The translations under genes were made by a program, and so were the position numbers. Of a stretch of DNA of 36,872 nt, positions 7,574 to 16,016 are shown one piece after another. The stretch is from Pirellula sp. (lineage in GTDB: Bacteria; Planctomycetota; Planctomycetia; Pirellulales; Lacipirellulaceae), in contig PNKX01000036.1 in assembly GCA_013822725.1 (NCBI GenBank), forward strand, positions 1 through 36,872. The letters run 5' to 3'. Position 1 is the first letter of the stretch, and each line of letters opens with the position of its first letter. The notes under the pieces are model-generated. The model ran no database searches. It was not told the DNA's origin and saw only the letters and a program-made list of their open reading frames with translations.

Positions 7574-8674
7574 CTAACGCGAAAGCGCTGATTGGCACAG
7601 TCGGCGATGACGCTGCATGCAGACGGCCGTGCCGCTGGCCAGCAGCAACAGGGCCGTTGGTTCGGGGATGGGGGTCAATACGAACGCGCGCACCTCGCCA
7701 TTATGAAACCCTTGGCCGACGATTTGTCCCGAATTATTCAAATCGTAGGCGTACAGCAACAACCAACCGGCGCCGGTGACGGGGTCGAGGACGGTGTTCA
7801 GATCTGCCGCGCCGTTCACCGCATCCCACACGAAGGGTCGGCTATAGTCTTGGTTGTAAGTGTAATAGCCGATGACTTGCCCGGCGTTGTTCACTGCAGA
7901 CCCGAAGGCGCCGGGGAAGTTAGGGGTGCTGAACGAAGTCGTGACGCCGTCTTGCCAGATAAAAGCAGTATCCCCGCCGCCGAGGATGATGCCGTTGTCA
8001 CTGATGTCCTTGGCCACGGATTGCGCGGCGCCGAAGAGTCCCAAATCCTGCATCGGACCGGAGCCAGGCCAGAAGAAAGCGTGGTACTTGCCGTCGGACC
8101 CGTAGGCCTGACCGACGACATGGCCGCTGGCGTTGATGCCGTAGCCGAGGCTATAGTCGCCGCCGAGTCCATCGATGTCGATGAGAGTTGTTCCGGTCGT
8201 GGAACGGTAGGCATGGATGGCGGACGGCGAATACGCGAAGCCGGCGACGCGACCGAGTTCATCGATGCCGTAGGCGGTGCTGTAGGATCCACCCAGTGTA
8301 CCGAGGTCTTCATAGACCCCGTTCGTCCAGCGGAAGGCGTGGCCTTGATAGGATCCATTCGGACCTTTGGTCGTGCTGACGGCAATCTGATTGCTGTTGT
8401 TGATGCCGACGCCGGTCGCGGATAAATACGTGGAGGGTATTCCCAAGTTCACCATGCCAGACTGCGGGCTCCATAAAAAGGCAGACTGGCCCGAAATACC
8501 GGCGACACACCCCAAATCGTTGATGGCATGGGCCGAAGTCGACGTGGCGCCGGGTAGCGCGCCAAGATCGGACACACGGTAGAGCTGGGCCGGCGTCGCG
8601 TGGGCCGGCGTCGCCAGAGCGACTACGACGAGGAAAGTGAGTGATGTCAATGTCGAGATGCGGATCAGATTCAT
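7574..8674 (-). CDS. HAF-repeat PEP-CTERM exported protein
   Basis: Exported protein of 366 aa. A signal peptide (hydrophobic core about 9-22, cleavage likely after AHA) is followed by at least six copies of a 40-50 residue repeat with the pattern (D)LG-LGG--S-A--IN--G-VVG-A----G--HAF-W. This is the HAF extracellular repeat (TIGR02913 type). Clear examples are EDLGTLGGSYSTAYGIDE and QDLGLFGAAQSVAKDISD. Such repeats probably fold as a beta-propeller-like structure. The C-terminus has IPEPTALLLL followed by a hydrophobic helix and RHRR, the PEP-CTERM signal for sorting by an exosortase, which is not encoded in this window. Function beyond being cell-surface or extracellular is unknown. It is a single-gene transcript, convergent with the AraC regulator gene. 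Confidence 0.88.
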   Translation of the reverse strand: MNLIRISTLTSLTFLVVVALATPAHATPAQLYRVSDLGALPGATSTSAHAINDLGCVAGISGQSAFLWSPQSGMVNLGIPSTYLSATGVGINNSNQIAVSTTKGPNGSYQGHAFRWTNGVYEDLGTLGGSYSTAYGIDELGRVAGFAYSPSAIHAYRSTTGTTLIDIDGLGGDYSLGYGINASGHVVGQAYGSDGKYHAFFWPGSGPMQDLGLFGAAQSVAKDISDNGIILGGGDTAFIWQDGVTTSFSTPNFPGAFGSAVNNAGQVIGYYTYNQDYSRPFVWDAVNGAADLNTVLDPVTGAGWLLLYAYDLNNSGQIVGQGFHNGEVRAFVLTPIPEPTALLLLASGTAVCMQRHRRLCQSALSR

Positions 8675-8836
8675 GAGACTCTTCGGCGAAACATAAGGCG
8701 AGGATCCAGATGCGCCAGGGTAATCACCGGCGCCTAGATGGACATCTTAAGCTCGCGGAGACTTCGGCGGCAAGCAAAAACTGCTAGCCGAAATTGGATC
8801 GGACTGGTGGCGAAAAAAAAGAGGCGGGCGTTGCAA

Positions 8837-9250
8837 TTACTGAGAATTGCCCGGAGCGCGCGGCAGCAGTTTGTCGAGGAGGCCGTTGATGAACTGCGGC
8901 GAGTTCGCAGTGCCGTAGCGCTTGGCGAGTTCGACCGCTTCGTTGATCGCGACGCGGTCGGGGGTGTCGGAGTAGCGGATCTCGTAGGCGCCGAGGCGGA
9001 GCAAGTTGCGGTCGGTCGCGGGCATGCGCGGGACCGACCAGTGCTCCGCCTTTTCGGCGAGGAGAGCGTCGAGTTCGTCTTGGTTCCGCTTCACGCCGAG
9101 GACGAGTTGCTTGGCGAACTCGCGCATCTCTTCTTCTTGCAGGCGCGCGGCGAGGAAGGCGCCGAGGTTGCCCAGGGCGTTTTCAGGGTTGAGGTCTTCT
9201 TGGAAGAGCGCCTGGAGGGCGATCTCGCGGGCGCGGCTACGACGACTCAT
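8837..9250 (-). CDS. nusB: Transcription antitermination factor NusB
   Basis: A 137-aa all-helical cytosolic RNA-binding protein. It opens with SRRSRAREIALQALFQEDLN, the typical NusB N-terminus with the arginine-rich box A RNA-binding surface. It ends with VAINEAVELAKRYGTANSPQFINGLLDKL, the most conserved part of the family. NusB with NusE (S10) binds boxA RNA and promotes processive transcription of rRNA operons. Length is normal. The gene lies 148 bp downstream of ribH on the same strand, a pairing that is common in bacteria. The gap carries an inverted-repeat element (9278-9368), so cotranscription may be reduced. Identification is secure. Confidence 0.97.
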   Translation of the reverse strand: MSRRSRAREIALQALFQEDLNPENALGNLGAFLAARLQEEEMREFAKQLVLGVKRNQDELDALLAEKAEHWSVPRMPATDRNLLRLGAYEIRYSDTPDRVAINEAVELAKRYGTANSPQFINGLLDKLLPRAPGNSQ

Positions 9251-9277
9251 GATGATTTGCGTTACGAATTAATTGAA

Positions 9278-9368
9278 CCACGACGGCACGAAGGACACGA
9301 CGAAAAACAACATTAAGGAGTTGTTTTGATCCGCTTGGTCTTACGTCGTGCTCATTAGGTCGTCGTGG
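9278..9368. repeat. Inverted-repeat element between nusB and ribH
   Basis: Outer arms CCACGACG-x-C-(n8)-CACGACG at 9278-9302 and its complement at 9344-9368 enclose an inner stem AAAACAAC (9304-9311) / GTTGTTTT (9320-9327). It has the look of a small non-coding repeat element or remnant. The inner stem ends in TTTT on the + strand and is not an obvious terminator for the minus-strand genes. Confidence 0.6.
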
Positions 9369-9398
9369 TGAGATATTGATCTTCCGGACGTTGTTATT

Positions 9399-9872
9399 CT
9401 ACGCGCCGGGTAAGTTCTTGAGCAATCCGACCATGTGGAGGGCGGCCTCGGCGCACTCGCTCCCCTTGTTGCCATGGGCGCCGCCGGCGCGGTCGACGGC
9501 TTGTTCCATCGACTCGCAGGTGAGGATGCCGAACAGCACCGGCACGTCGAATTGCAGGGAGATTTGGCTGATCGCGAGGCTCACCCCGCGGTTGATGTGC
9601 TGGTCGTGCGACGTTTCGCCGCGGACGACGACGCCGAGGCAGATGACGGCCGCATGCTCGCCCCCTTCGGCAAACCGCTGCGCGACGAGCGGGATTTCCC
9701 ACGAGCCGGGGACCCAGGCGACATCGATTTGATCGTCGGGGACGCCGGCGGCGCGGAGCGTTTCGATCGCCCCTTCGCACAGGACGCCGGTGACCGACTG
9801 GTTCCACTGGGCCACGACGATCGCGTAGCGATCGTGGGGTTCAGGGGGGGCGGGTTGGATTTCGTGGGGCAT
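9399..9872 (-). CDS. ribH: 6,7-dimethyl-8-ribityllumazine synthase
   Basis: A 157-aa riboflavin-pathway enzyme that condenses 5-amino-6-ribitylamino-uracil with 3,4-dihydroxy-2-butanone 4-phosphate to make the lumazine precursor of riboflavin. Visible family motifs are AIVVAQWNQSVT (substrate-binding strand), VPGSWEIPLVAQ, AVICLGVVVRGETSHDQHI with the catalytic His region (H-D-Q-H), and PVLFGILTCESMEQAVDRAGG. The protein is cytosolic and normally forms pentamers or 60-mers. Start at 9872 gives the usual length with a short proline-rich lead. It is upstream of nusB on the same strand. Identification is secure. Confidence 0.97.
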   Translation of the reverse strand: MPHEIQPAPPEPHDRYAIVVAQWNQSVTGVLCEGAIETLRAAGVPDDQIDVAWVPGSWEIPLVAQRFAEGGEHAAVICLGVVVRGETSHDQHINRGVSLAISQISLQFDVPVLFGILTCESMEQAVDRAGGAHGNKGSECAEAALHMVGLLKNLPGA

Positions 9873-9945
9873 GGGGAGGCTTCAGTGTTCGGGGTTCAGT
9901 AGCCGGGGTCGCCGGGGCACGGGGGATACTGGCTAGCGACTAATC

Positions 9946-9982
9946 GGTACTGAGGTACTTGGTACAGAGTACTTGGTACAGA
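9946..9982. repeat. Short tandem repeat GTACTTGGTACAGA
   Basis: Two exact 14-bp tandem copies (9955-9968 and 9969-9982) follow a degenerate copy (GGTACTGAG, 9946-9954). Each unit contains the short palindrome GTAC twice. It lies upstream of ribH and downstream of the ferredoxin gene. Function unknown; it could be a simple replication-slippage product. Confidence 0.6.
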
Positions 9983-10013
9983 AATTGGTTTCGCAGGTGA
10001 CAACTGACATGAC

Positions 10014-10382
10014 CTACACAGCCGCCGGCGGAGCGTAGTGAAACTCTTCGACAATCTGTCCGCCGATGAGGTGTTCTTGGATGATCCGCTCCAGCACTTC
10101 GGGGGTGCAGGAGTGGTACCAGGCCCCTTCAGGGTAGACGACCGCGATGGGGCCGCGGGTGCAGACCTGCAGGCAGTTGGTTTTGGTCCGGAAGACGCCG
10201 CCGTCGCCGGTGAGTTTTAGCTCCTTAAGGCGGCGCTTGAGGTAGTCCCACGAAGCGAGGCCCGCTTCCTTGTCGACGCACTTCGGTTTGGTTTGATCGG
10301 CGCAGAGGAACAGGTGGCGCTGAATTTTGTCCGCGCCGACGGCGGTGAATTCTGACCAGGGAGTTGAGGGAGTATCTGGCAT
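10014..10382 (-). CDS. Thioredoxin-like [2Fe-2S] ferredoxin domain protein
   Basis: A 122-aa cytosolic protein from the ATG at 10382; the longer frame upstream only reads through the rho terminator. It begins with QRHLFLCADQTKPKC, then has NCLQVCTRGPIAVVYPEGAWYHSCTPE. The Cys pattern (two in the first stretch, then C-x3-C, with a further Cys after the hydrophobic strand) is that of thin, thioredoxin-fold [2Fe-2S] ferredoxins. These are related to the NuoE/Shethna II type and to the 2Fe-2S ferredoxin-like proteins found widely in planctomycetes and cyanobacteria. It is likely a small electron carrier, partner unknown. It is downstream of rho on the same strand, separated by a strong hairpin terminator, so it probably has its own promoter within that short gap or depends on read-through. 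Confidence 0.88.
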   Translation of the reverse strand: MPDTPSTPWSEFTAVGADKIQRHLFLCADQTKPKCVDKEAGLASWDYLKRRLKELKLTGDGGVFRTKTNCLQVCTRGPIAVVYPEGAWYHSCTPEVLERIIQEHLIGGQIVEEFHYAPPAAV

Positions 10383-10392
10383 CACGTCAAAA

Positions 10393-10473
10393 AATGAAAA
10401 AAAGCGGAGAGCAGAAAGCGGAAGGCGGCGTCCCGATCGGACTCTCCGCTCTCGGCTTTCCACTCTCCGCTTT
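10393..10473 (-). terminator. Long hairpin terminator after rho
   Basis: On the minus strand AAAGCGGAGAG (10473-10463) pairs with CTCTCCGCTTT (10411-10401), and the stem is continued by inner matches. The stem is followed on the minus strand by a T-run interrupted only by CA (TTTTTTTCATTTTTT). It lies just after the rho stop codon and is the clearest intrinsic terminator in the window. The arms are long enough that the element may also be a former repeat. Confidence 0.75.
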
Positions 10474-10483
10474 GAATGGCAGG

Positions 10484-11965
10484 CTAGTCCTTAATGCTCA
10501 TCAAGAACTCGGCGTTCGAGCCGGTCTTGCGGAGCCGCGTGGCCAGCAGCTCCATCGCGTCGGGGCCGTTCATCTCGTTGAGGACGCGGCGCAGCAGGCT
10601 GACGCGACGGTACTCTTCGGGATCCAGCAGCATCTCTTCGCGGCGGGTGCCGCTCTTGGTGATGTCGATGGCGGGCCAGATGCGGCGATCGACCAACTTG
10701 CGGTCGAGGACGATCTCCTGGTTGCCCGTTCCCTTGAACTCCTCAAAAATCACCTCGTCCATCCGGCTGCCGGTTTCGACGAGCGCGGTGGCGATGATCG
10801 TGAGCGAGCCCCCCTCTTCGACCTTGCGTGCCGAACCGAAGAAGCGCTTCGGCCGCTGCATGGCGTTGGCGTCGATGCCGCCGGAGAGCAATTTGCCCGA
10901 GCTGGGGCATTCGCTGTTCCAGGCGCGAGCCAAGCGGGTGATCGAATCGAGGAAGATCACCACGTCGCGGCCGTACTCGACCATCCGCTTCGCCTTCTCG
11001 ATCACCATTTCGGAGACCTGGACGTGGCGGGCGCTCGTTTCGTCGAACGTGCTGGAGATGACCTCGCAGTTGGGGCCCTTCACTTGGCGCTCCATGTCGG
11101 TCACTTCTTCCGGGCGCTCGTCGATCAACAGCATGATGACGTAGGCTTCGGGGTAGTTCGCCAGGACGCTCTTGGCCATCTTCTGCATGAGGACCGTCTT
11201 GCCGGCCCGCGGGGGGCTGACGATCAGACCGCGCTGGCCGAAGCCGATGGGGACGATCATGTCGACGACGCGCATGCCGATTTCGTCCTGCGTGATCTCC
11301 ATGCGGATCCGCTCGTCGGGGTGGACCGGCGTGAGGTTATCGAACAAGACCTTCTTGTTGACCATGTTCGGGTCTTGGCCGTTGATCGATTCGACCCGGA
11401 GGAGCGCGAAGTAGCGCTCGTTTTCCTTCGGCGGGCGGATCGTGCCGGAGACCGTGGCGCCGGTGTGGAGACCGAAGCGGCGGATCTGGCTCGGCGAGAC
11501 GTAGATGTCGTCCGGGCAGGAAAGGTAGTGGTAATCGGGCGAGCGGAGGAAGCCGAAGCCGTCGGGGAGGATTTCGAGCGTCCCTTCGCCCGACATCATG
11601 CCGTTGAACTTCACGCGCGACTTGAGGATCCGGAAGATGAGATCCTGCTTCTTCAGGCCGCTCGCTTCTTCGATGTTCTCTTCTTCGGCGACCTCGATGA
11701 GCTCAGGCATGCTCATCCGCTGGAGGGCGGCGATGTGAATGTTCGGATCGGGCTTGTCGGTGCGCTCGATGCTGCTGCCGACGCGGCGAACACGCTCGGC
11801 GGCCTTGTCGAGTTCCTCGGCGAACGACAGCGGTTCTTCCTGCTCGAGCTCTGCCAGGCGTTGGCGGTCGATCGGGTCGGCGCCATCGTCGAAGGGACGG
11901 CGCTGCCGCGGGAAGGGCTGTTGAGGCCGACTGTACCGCGGTCCGCGGCTGCCAGTCTCTGACAT
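10484..11965 (-). CDS. rho: Transcription termination factor Rho
   Basis: A 493-aa hexameric RNA helicase that ends transcription at Rho-dependent sites. The start is the ATG at 11965 (MSETGSRG), which has GGAG 8 bp upstream; the in-frame upstream extension is rejected. An N-terminal Arg/Pro/Gln-rich, probably disordered tail of about 70 residues precedes the Rho_N domain. The cold-shock-like RNA-binding domain follows (EGTLEILPDGFGFLRSPDY...CPDDIYVSPSQIRRF). The RecA-like motor has Walker A SPPRAGKT (about 250-257), the LLIDERPEEVTDM segment, Walker B VVIFLDSITRLARA, and the R-finger region ETGSRMDEVIFEEFKGTGN. Family membership is certain. In this window it follows coaE and polA on the same strand. 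Confidence 0.98.
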   Translation of the reverse strand: MSETGSRGPRYSRPQQPFPRQRRPFDDGADPIDRQRLAELEQEEPLSFAEELDKAAERVRRVGSSIERTDKPDPNIHIAALQRMSMPELIEVAEEENIEEASGLKKQDLIFRILKSRVKFNGMMSGEGTLEILPDGFGFLRSPDYHYLSCPDDIYVSPSQIRRFGLHTGATVSGTIRPPKENERYFALLRVESINGQDPNMVNKKVLFDNLTPVHPDERIRMEITQDEIGMRVVDMIVPIGFGQRGLIVSPPRAGKTVLMQKMAKSVLANYPEAYVIMLLIDERPEEVTDMERQVKGPNCEVISSTFDETSARHVQVSEMVIEKAKRMVEYGRDVVIFLDSITRLARAWNSECPSSGKLLSGGIDANAMQRPKRFFGSARKVEEGGSLTIIATALVETGSRMDEVIFEEFKGTGNQEIVLDRKLVDRRIWPAIDITKSGTRREEMLLDPEEYRRVSLLRRVLNEMNGPDAMELLATRLRKTGSNAEFLMSIKD

Positions 11966-12381
11966 GTGACTAACTCCTGAAATCGGAAAAGAGAGGGAGT
12001 CGTCGGCGCATGGAACGCGCCAACGGGAGGGATGGGTGCACGACACTGGGACGCAGCAGCCCCGTGCCAGGACTACGGCGCATCACTTAGGAAAATGGGA
12101 AACTCAGGAAAGCTATTTCGTTCAGCCACGCCTTGAAGAGGCGGAACTGAACCTGACGCCGAGGCAAGGAAGGCGGGGACCTCGGCCAAGATTCCGTACA
12201 AAAGCGACTTTTAGTATGGCAAGCAAGTTGGAATTGGGGAAGTCGGCTTGTCGCAGATTTGCGGTTTTTACCAAGCTAGCTACGTAGTGATGGAGCCCCT
12301 GGCTCCGCCAGGGGGTAGCACAACGCGGGACGACGTCTGCCGGTATGGCGACCGACCCCCTGGCGGAGCCAGGGGCTGACA
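11966..12381. other. Intergenic region and rho leader, 416 bp
   Basis: Between coaE and rho. It holds the rho ribosome binding site (GGAG, 8 bp before the start), and the twin palindromic repeat at 12294-12377 close to the coaE stop. No supported gene lies in it; the open frames seen are short and without family features. The rest, about 330 bp, is probably the rho promoter and untranslated leader. Rho leaders are often autoregulated in other bacteria, but I see no specific structure that proves it here. Confidence 0.5.
12294..12377. repeat. Twin GC-rich palindromic repeat
   Basis: AGCCCCTGGCTCCGCCAGGGG (12294 on) and GACCCCCTGGCGGAGCCAGGGGCT (12355 on) begin about 62 bp apart, just downstream of the coaE stop codon. 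Compared with the copy at 7522 the stem has CTGGC/GCCAG in place of CCGGC/GCCGG, a compensatory pair of changes that keeps the hairpin. Confidence 0.8.
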
Positions 12382-12984
12382 TCATGTGACTGCCGCCGTC
12401 CAGAAGCGATCGACTTCCGCTGCCAGTTCGGCGAGGGAGCCGGCGTTCCGGACGACGTGGGTCGACCACGCCCTTTTCTGCTCTATCGGCATCTGAGAGG
12501 CTTCTCTGCGAGCGAATTCCTCGGGAGACCAGCTGCGATTTTGCTCGGCGCGGGCCAAACGCTGCTCCCGCGGGGCGTCGACGAAGATGACCGCCTGGCA
12601 GACCTCGTTCCAGCCCGATTCGATCAGCAGCGGGGCGTCGATGACGACGGCGGGGATGACGGCGTCGGGAAGTTGACGAATTTCAGCTTCGATTTGAGCC
12701 CGGATGAGGGGGTGGAGGAGCTCTTCGAGCGCGGTGCGGTTGGCTTTAGCTATAGGTGAATCGCCGAAGACGAGTTTGGCGATCGCGGGCCGCGAGAGCC
12801 CCCCTGCCCCGTCCAAGATTCCTGTGCCCCAGCGGGCGACCAATTCGTCGCGGACGGCGGGGCGCTGGAGGACGGCGTGGCCGATCTTATCGGCGTCGAA
12901 GATGGTGGCGCCGCGACGCGCGAGTTCGGCCGCGACGGCTGATTTGCCGCTGGCGACGCCGCCGATGAGGCCGATGGTGAGCAT
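12382..12984 (-). CDS. coaE: Dephospho-CoA kinase
   Basis: A 200-aa P-loop kinase that phosphorylates the 3'-hydroxyl of dephospho-CoA, the last step of coenzyme A synthesis. The N-terminus has GLIGGVASGKSAVAAELARRGA, with Walker A GGVASGKS at residues 8-15, and then FDADKIGHAVLQ, the conserved DAD substrate-binding motif. The lid and CoA-binding region IPAVVIDAPLLIESG and the VDAPREQRLARA segment follow. Length is normal. It lies between polA and rho on the same strand with 113 bp and 416 bp gaps; the gaps carry palindromic repeats, so the three genes may not form one long transcript. Identification is secure. Confidence 0.97.
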   Translation of the reverse strand: MLTIGLIGGVASGKSAVAAELARRGATIFDADKIGHAVLQRPAVRDELVARWGTGILDGAGGLSRPAIAKLVFGDSPIAKANRTALEELLHPLIRAQIEAEIRQLPDAVIPAVVIDAPLLIESGWNEVCQAVIFVDAPREQRLARAEQNRSWSPEEFARREASQMPIEQKRAWSTHVVRNAGSLAELAAEVDRFWTAAVT

Positions 12985-13010
12985 GGAGATGGGATTGTAA
13001 GTGTATCTTC

Positions 13011-13092
13011 AGCCCCCGGCTCCGCCGGGGGGTAAACACGCGCACCATTCCGTTTCAGCACGCAGCGCGACCCCCTGGCGGAGCCAGGGGCT
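13011..13092. repeat. Twin GC-rich palindromic repeat
   Basis: AGCCCCCGGCTCCGCCGGGGGG (13011 on) and GACCCCCTGGCGGAGCCAGGGGCT (13069 on) lie in the 113-bp gap between polA and coaE. Spacing of the two hairpins is 58 bp. It occupies almost the whole gap, leaving little room for a coaE promoter on the far side. Confidence 0.8.
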
Positions 13093-13097
13093 ACAAA

Positions 13098-16016
13098 TCA
13101 TTCTTCGTTCCAGGCTTCGCACTCGGCCCAGTTGGGGCCGATTTTTACGTCGACCTTTAATGGGACGGCGAGTTCGGCGACGGTCGACATTTCTTGGCGG
13201 ACGAGTGTGGCTAGTTCCGCGGCGGCTTCGGGAGGCGTTTCGAACAGCAGTTCGTCGTGGATCTGCAGCAGCATCCGGCCCGGCAGCTTTTCGGCGCGCA
13301 GGCGATCCTGGATGCGAATCATCGCGACCTTGATCAGGTCGGCGGCAGTCCCTTGGATCACGGCGTTCACCGCGGTTCGCTCCGGCACGTTGAGGTAGCG
13401 GAGGATCCCCGACTTCTCACGCAGGCCGGGCGGTACCGGGCGGACGCCGTCGATCGCGCGGCGGCGATTGAACAGGGTCGTGACGTAACCTTGTTCGCGG
13501 CAGAGGGTGAGCGTGTCGACGAGGTAATCCATCACGCCGGGATAGGTGGCGAAATACTTCTCGATGAAATCGGCGGCCTCTTCCTTCGAAATGCCCAGCC
13601 CCTTCGCGAGACCAAACGGGCTTTGGCCGTAGATGATGCCGAAGTTGACCGCCTTGGCGCCGCGACGCATGTCGCTGGTCACCTCGTCCATGGGGACGCC
13701 ATTCACCTGACTGGCGACGAGGCGGTGGATGTCTTCGTCGTTTTCGAAGGCGGCGCGGAGGCTGAGATCGCCGCAGTAGTGGGCCAGCACGCGGAGTTCG
13801 ATCTGCGAGTAGTCGGCGGCGAGCAGCACCCAGCCCGGCTCGCCTGCTTTGAAGGCCGAGCGGATTTCGCGACCCTCGCGGGTCCGGATCGGGATGTTCT
13901 GCAGGTTCGGATTGCTCGAACTAAGCCGGCCCGTGGCGGCGACGACCTGGTTGAGCGACGCGTGAACGCGGCCGGTGGCGGGGTTCACCAGTTCCGGCAG
14001 CGCGTCGATGTAGGTTCCCAGCAGTTTTGAATACTGGCGGTACTCGACGATTTTGGCCGGCAGCGGATGGAGCGGGGCGAGTTCTTCCAGCACGCTGGCG
14101 TCGGTGCTGGCCCCCGTTTTGGTCTTCTTCAGGATCGGCAGCTTCAGTTCGTTGAACAAGAGCTCCGCGAGCTGCTTCGGCGAATCGATGTTCAGCGGCC
14201 GGCCCGCCATCTCTTCGATGGCGACCTTAATGTGGTGGAGCCGCTCGGTGTACTCGACGCTTAGTTCCTTGAGCCGGGCCACATCGACGCTGACGCCGAG
14301 GTATTCGAGGTCGGCGAGGACGTCGATGAGCGGGACTTCGATCGTTTCGTTGAGTTCAGCCAGACCATCCTCGGAAAGTCGTTCGACCAAAATCGGCATC
14401 AACCGGAGCGGCACGTCGGCATCTTCGGCCGCGTATTCGCCGACGGCGGCGACGGGCGCCTGGTCCATGCGAAGCTGATTCTTGCCGCTGCCGATGATCT
14501 CGCTGATGCGAATGGTCTCGTGCCCCAGGTACTTCTTCGCGAGGTGATCGAGGTTGTGGGACCGCTCGCCGGAGTCGATCAGGTAGTCGGCGACCATCGT
14601 GTCGAAGACGATGCCGCGGAGTTTGATGCCGAGCGTGCGGAGGACGATGAGGTCGTACTTGATGTTTTGGCCGATCTTGGCGATCGCCGGGTTCTCGAAG
14701 ATCGGCTTGAGCGCGGCGGCTGTTTCCGCTGGGTCGAGGACGCGATCGCCCTCCGGCCCGCGAACCGGGACGTAAAACGCTTGCCCCGGCCGCCAAGCGA
14801 ACGAGTAACCGACGATCTCGGCAATCCGCGGCGAGATGGCGGTCGTTTCGGTGTCGATCGAGAGCTGCTCCTGCTGCTCCATCTGGCTGATCAGCACGGC
14901 GAGCGCTTCGGGGGTGTCGACGACCTGGTAGTCCCCCTCCCAATCGCTGACCGCGGGAATCAACCGGCCGGGAGTCTTTTCGACGTTGGCGCCCGCCAAT
15001 GCCATTACCCGTTCGGCCAGCCCGCGGAAGCCGTAGTCGCGGAATAGATCGGTGAGTTTCGCTTCGTCGAAGCCGCCGATGCGGGAGGATGGCCAGTCGA
15101 TGGCGATCGGCACGTTTTTGTCGAGCTCGACCAACTTTCGCGAGAGGATCGCCGCCTCGCGATGTTCGATGAGGTTCTGGCTTCGTTTGCCACCGACTTC
15201 GCTGGCGTGGTCGAGGACATTCTCGAGCGTGCCGTACTTCTCGAGGAGTTCTTTTGCGATTTTGGGGCCGATGAGCGGCACTCCCGGGACGTTGTCGACT
15301 TTGTCGCCCACGAGCGACTGGAAGTCGACGACTTGTTCCGGGGCGATTCCCCAGTCGCCGTAGAGTTCGGTGGCGCCGTATTCGAGGTCTTTGCGAATGT
15401 TGTAGATCGCCGTCTGGCTCGTCAGCAGCTGGCGGCAGTCCTTATCCGCGGTGACGAGCAGGCAGCGGGCGCCCCCTTCCTCGCACAGACGGGCGACCGT
15501 TGCCAACACGTCGTCGGCCTCAAAACCGGGGTAATCGACCACGGGGATGCCCATCGCCTGGACGACTTCACGGATCTTCGGGATCTGGGCGACGAGCGCC
15601 TCGGGCATCTCGCTCCGGTCGGCCTTATAGAAGTCGTACATCTCGTGCCGGAACGTCGGCCCCGAGAGGTCGAAGGCGCACAGGATCGCCGTTGGCTTTT
15701 TCTTCTCGATCATCTGGACCAAGTCCCGGGTGAAGCCGTAGACGGCCCCGACCGGTTCGCCGCGCGGGCTGGTGAGCTCGGAGCCCGACATCGCGTGGAA
15801 GACCTGGAAAATCAGCGAGTAGGAATCGACGACGTAAATCGTCCAGTCGCGGATGGAGGGCTCGCCGTCCTCCGATTCGGCCGCCGGGGAGTTGCCTGAG
15901 CTGAGAGGCCCCCCCGCCGAGTGCGTCGAGACCTCGGGGCTGCCGTTCGAGACTCTCTTCGCGGGCTGAGCCTCTTCCATCCCCGGGAACGTCGTTTGGC
16001 GGGCAGTTTTGGCCAT
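13098..16016 (-). CDS. polA: DNA polymerase I
   Basis: A 972-aa three-domain repair and Okazaki-fragment polymerase. The ATG at 16016 (MAKTARQTTFPGM) is chosen; a TTG at 16082 would add 22 residues. A Ser/Pro-rich lead of about 45 residues comes before the 5'-nuclease domain (YVVDSYSLIFQVFHAM; FEADDVLAT; VTADKDCRQLL; DKVDNVPGVPLIGPK). The 3'-5' exonuclease is intact: DTET at about 387, NIKYDLIVL and YAAEDAD. The family A polymerase motifs are DYSQIELRVLAH (motif A, about 734), RRGAKAVNFGIIYG (motif B) and QIHDELLFE (motif C, about 917). Proofreading should therefore be active, unlike in several phyla where the exo site is lost. It is upstream of coaE and rho and divergent from the coiled-coil gene. 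Confidence 0.98.
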   Translation of the reverse strand: MAKTARQTTFPGMEEAQPAKRVSNGSPEVSTHSAGGPLSSGNSPAAESEDGEPSIRDWTIYVVDSYSLIFQVFHAMSGSELTSPRGEPVGAVYGFTRDLVQMIEKKKPTAILCAFDLSGPTFRHEMYDFYKADRSEMPEALVAQIPKIREVVQAMGIPVVDYPGFEADDVLATVARLCEEGGARCLLVTADKDCRQLLTSQTAIYNIRKDLEYGATELYGDWGIAPEQVVDFQSLVGDKVDNVPGVPLIGPKIAKELLEKYGTLENVLDHASEVGGKRSQNLIEHREAAILSRKLVELDKNVPIAIDWPSSRIGGFDEAKLTDLFRDYGFRGLAERVMALAGANVEKTPGRLIPAVSDWEGDYQVVDTPEALAVLISQMEQQEQLSIDTETTAISPRIAEIVGYSFAWRPGQAFYVPVRGPEGDRVLDPAETAAALKPIFENPAIAKIGQNIKYDLIVLRTLGIKLRGIVFDTMVADYLIDSGERSHNLDHLAKKYLGHETIRISEIIGSGKNQLRMDQAPVAAVGEYAAEDADVPLRLMPILVERLSEDGLAELNETIEVPLIDVLADLEYLGVSVDVARLKELSVEYTERLHHIKVAIEEMAGRPLNIDSPKQLAELLFNELKLPILKKTKTGASTDASVLEELAPLHPLPAKIVEYRQYSKLLGTYIDALPELVNPATGRVHASLNQVVAATGRLSSSNPNLQNIPIRTREGREIRSAFKAGEPGWVLLAADYSQIELRVLAHYCGDLSLRAAFENDEDIHRLVASQVNGVPMDEVTSDMRRGAKAVNFGIIYGQSPFGLAKGLGISKEEAADFIEKYFATYPGVMDYLVDTLTLCREQGYVTTLFNRRRAIDGVRPVPPGLREKSGILRYLNVPERTAVNAVIQGTAADLIKVAMIRIQDRLRAEKLPGRMLLQIHDELLFETPPEAAAELATLVRQEMSTVAELAVPLKVDVKIGPNWAECEAWNEE

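Noticed and set aside
9946..9982. CRISPR-like or iteron repeat
   Set aside because: Only two exact 14-bp units plus one degenerate unit without spacers; too short and few for either.
10364..11962. 532-codon + strand frame opposite rho
   Set aside because: Rho on the other strand is certain, and the + strand translation is low-complexity Asp/Val/Arg-rich sequence.
12122..12469. Small gene between coaE and rho on the minus strand
   Set aside because: Most of it is the palindromic repeat and the coaE 3' end in another frame; no start signal or motif.
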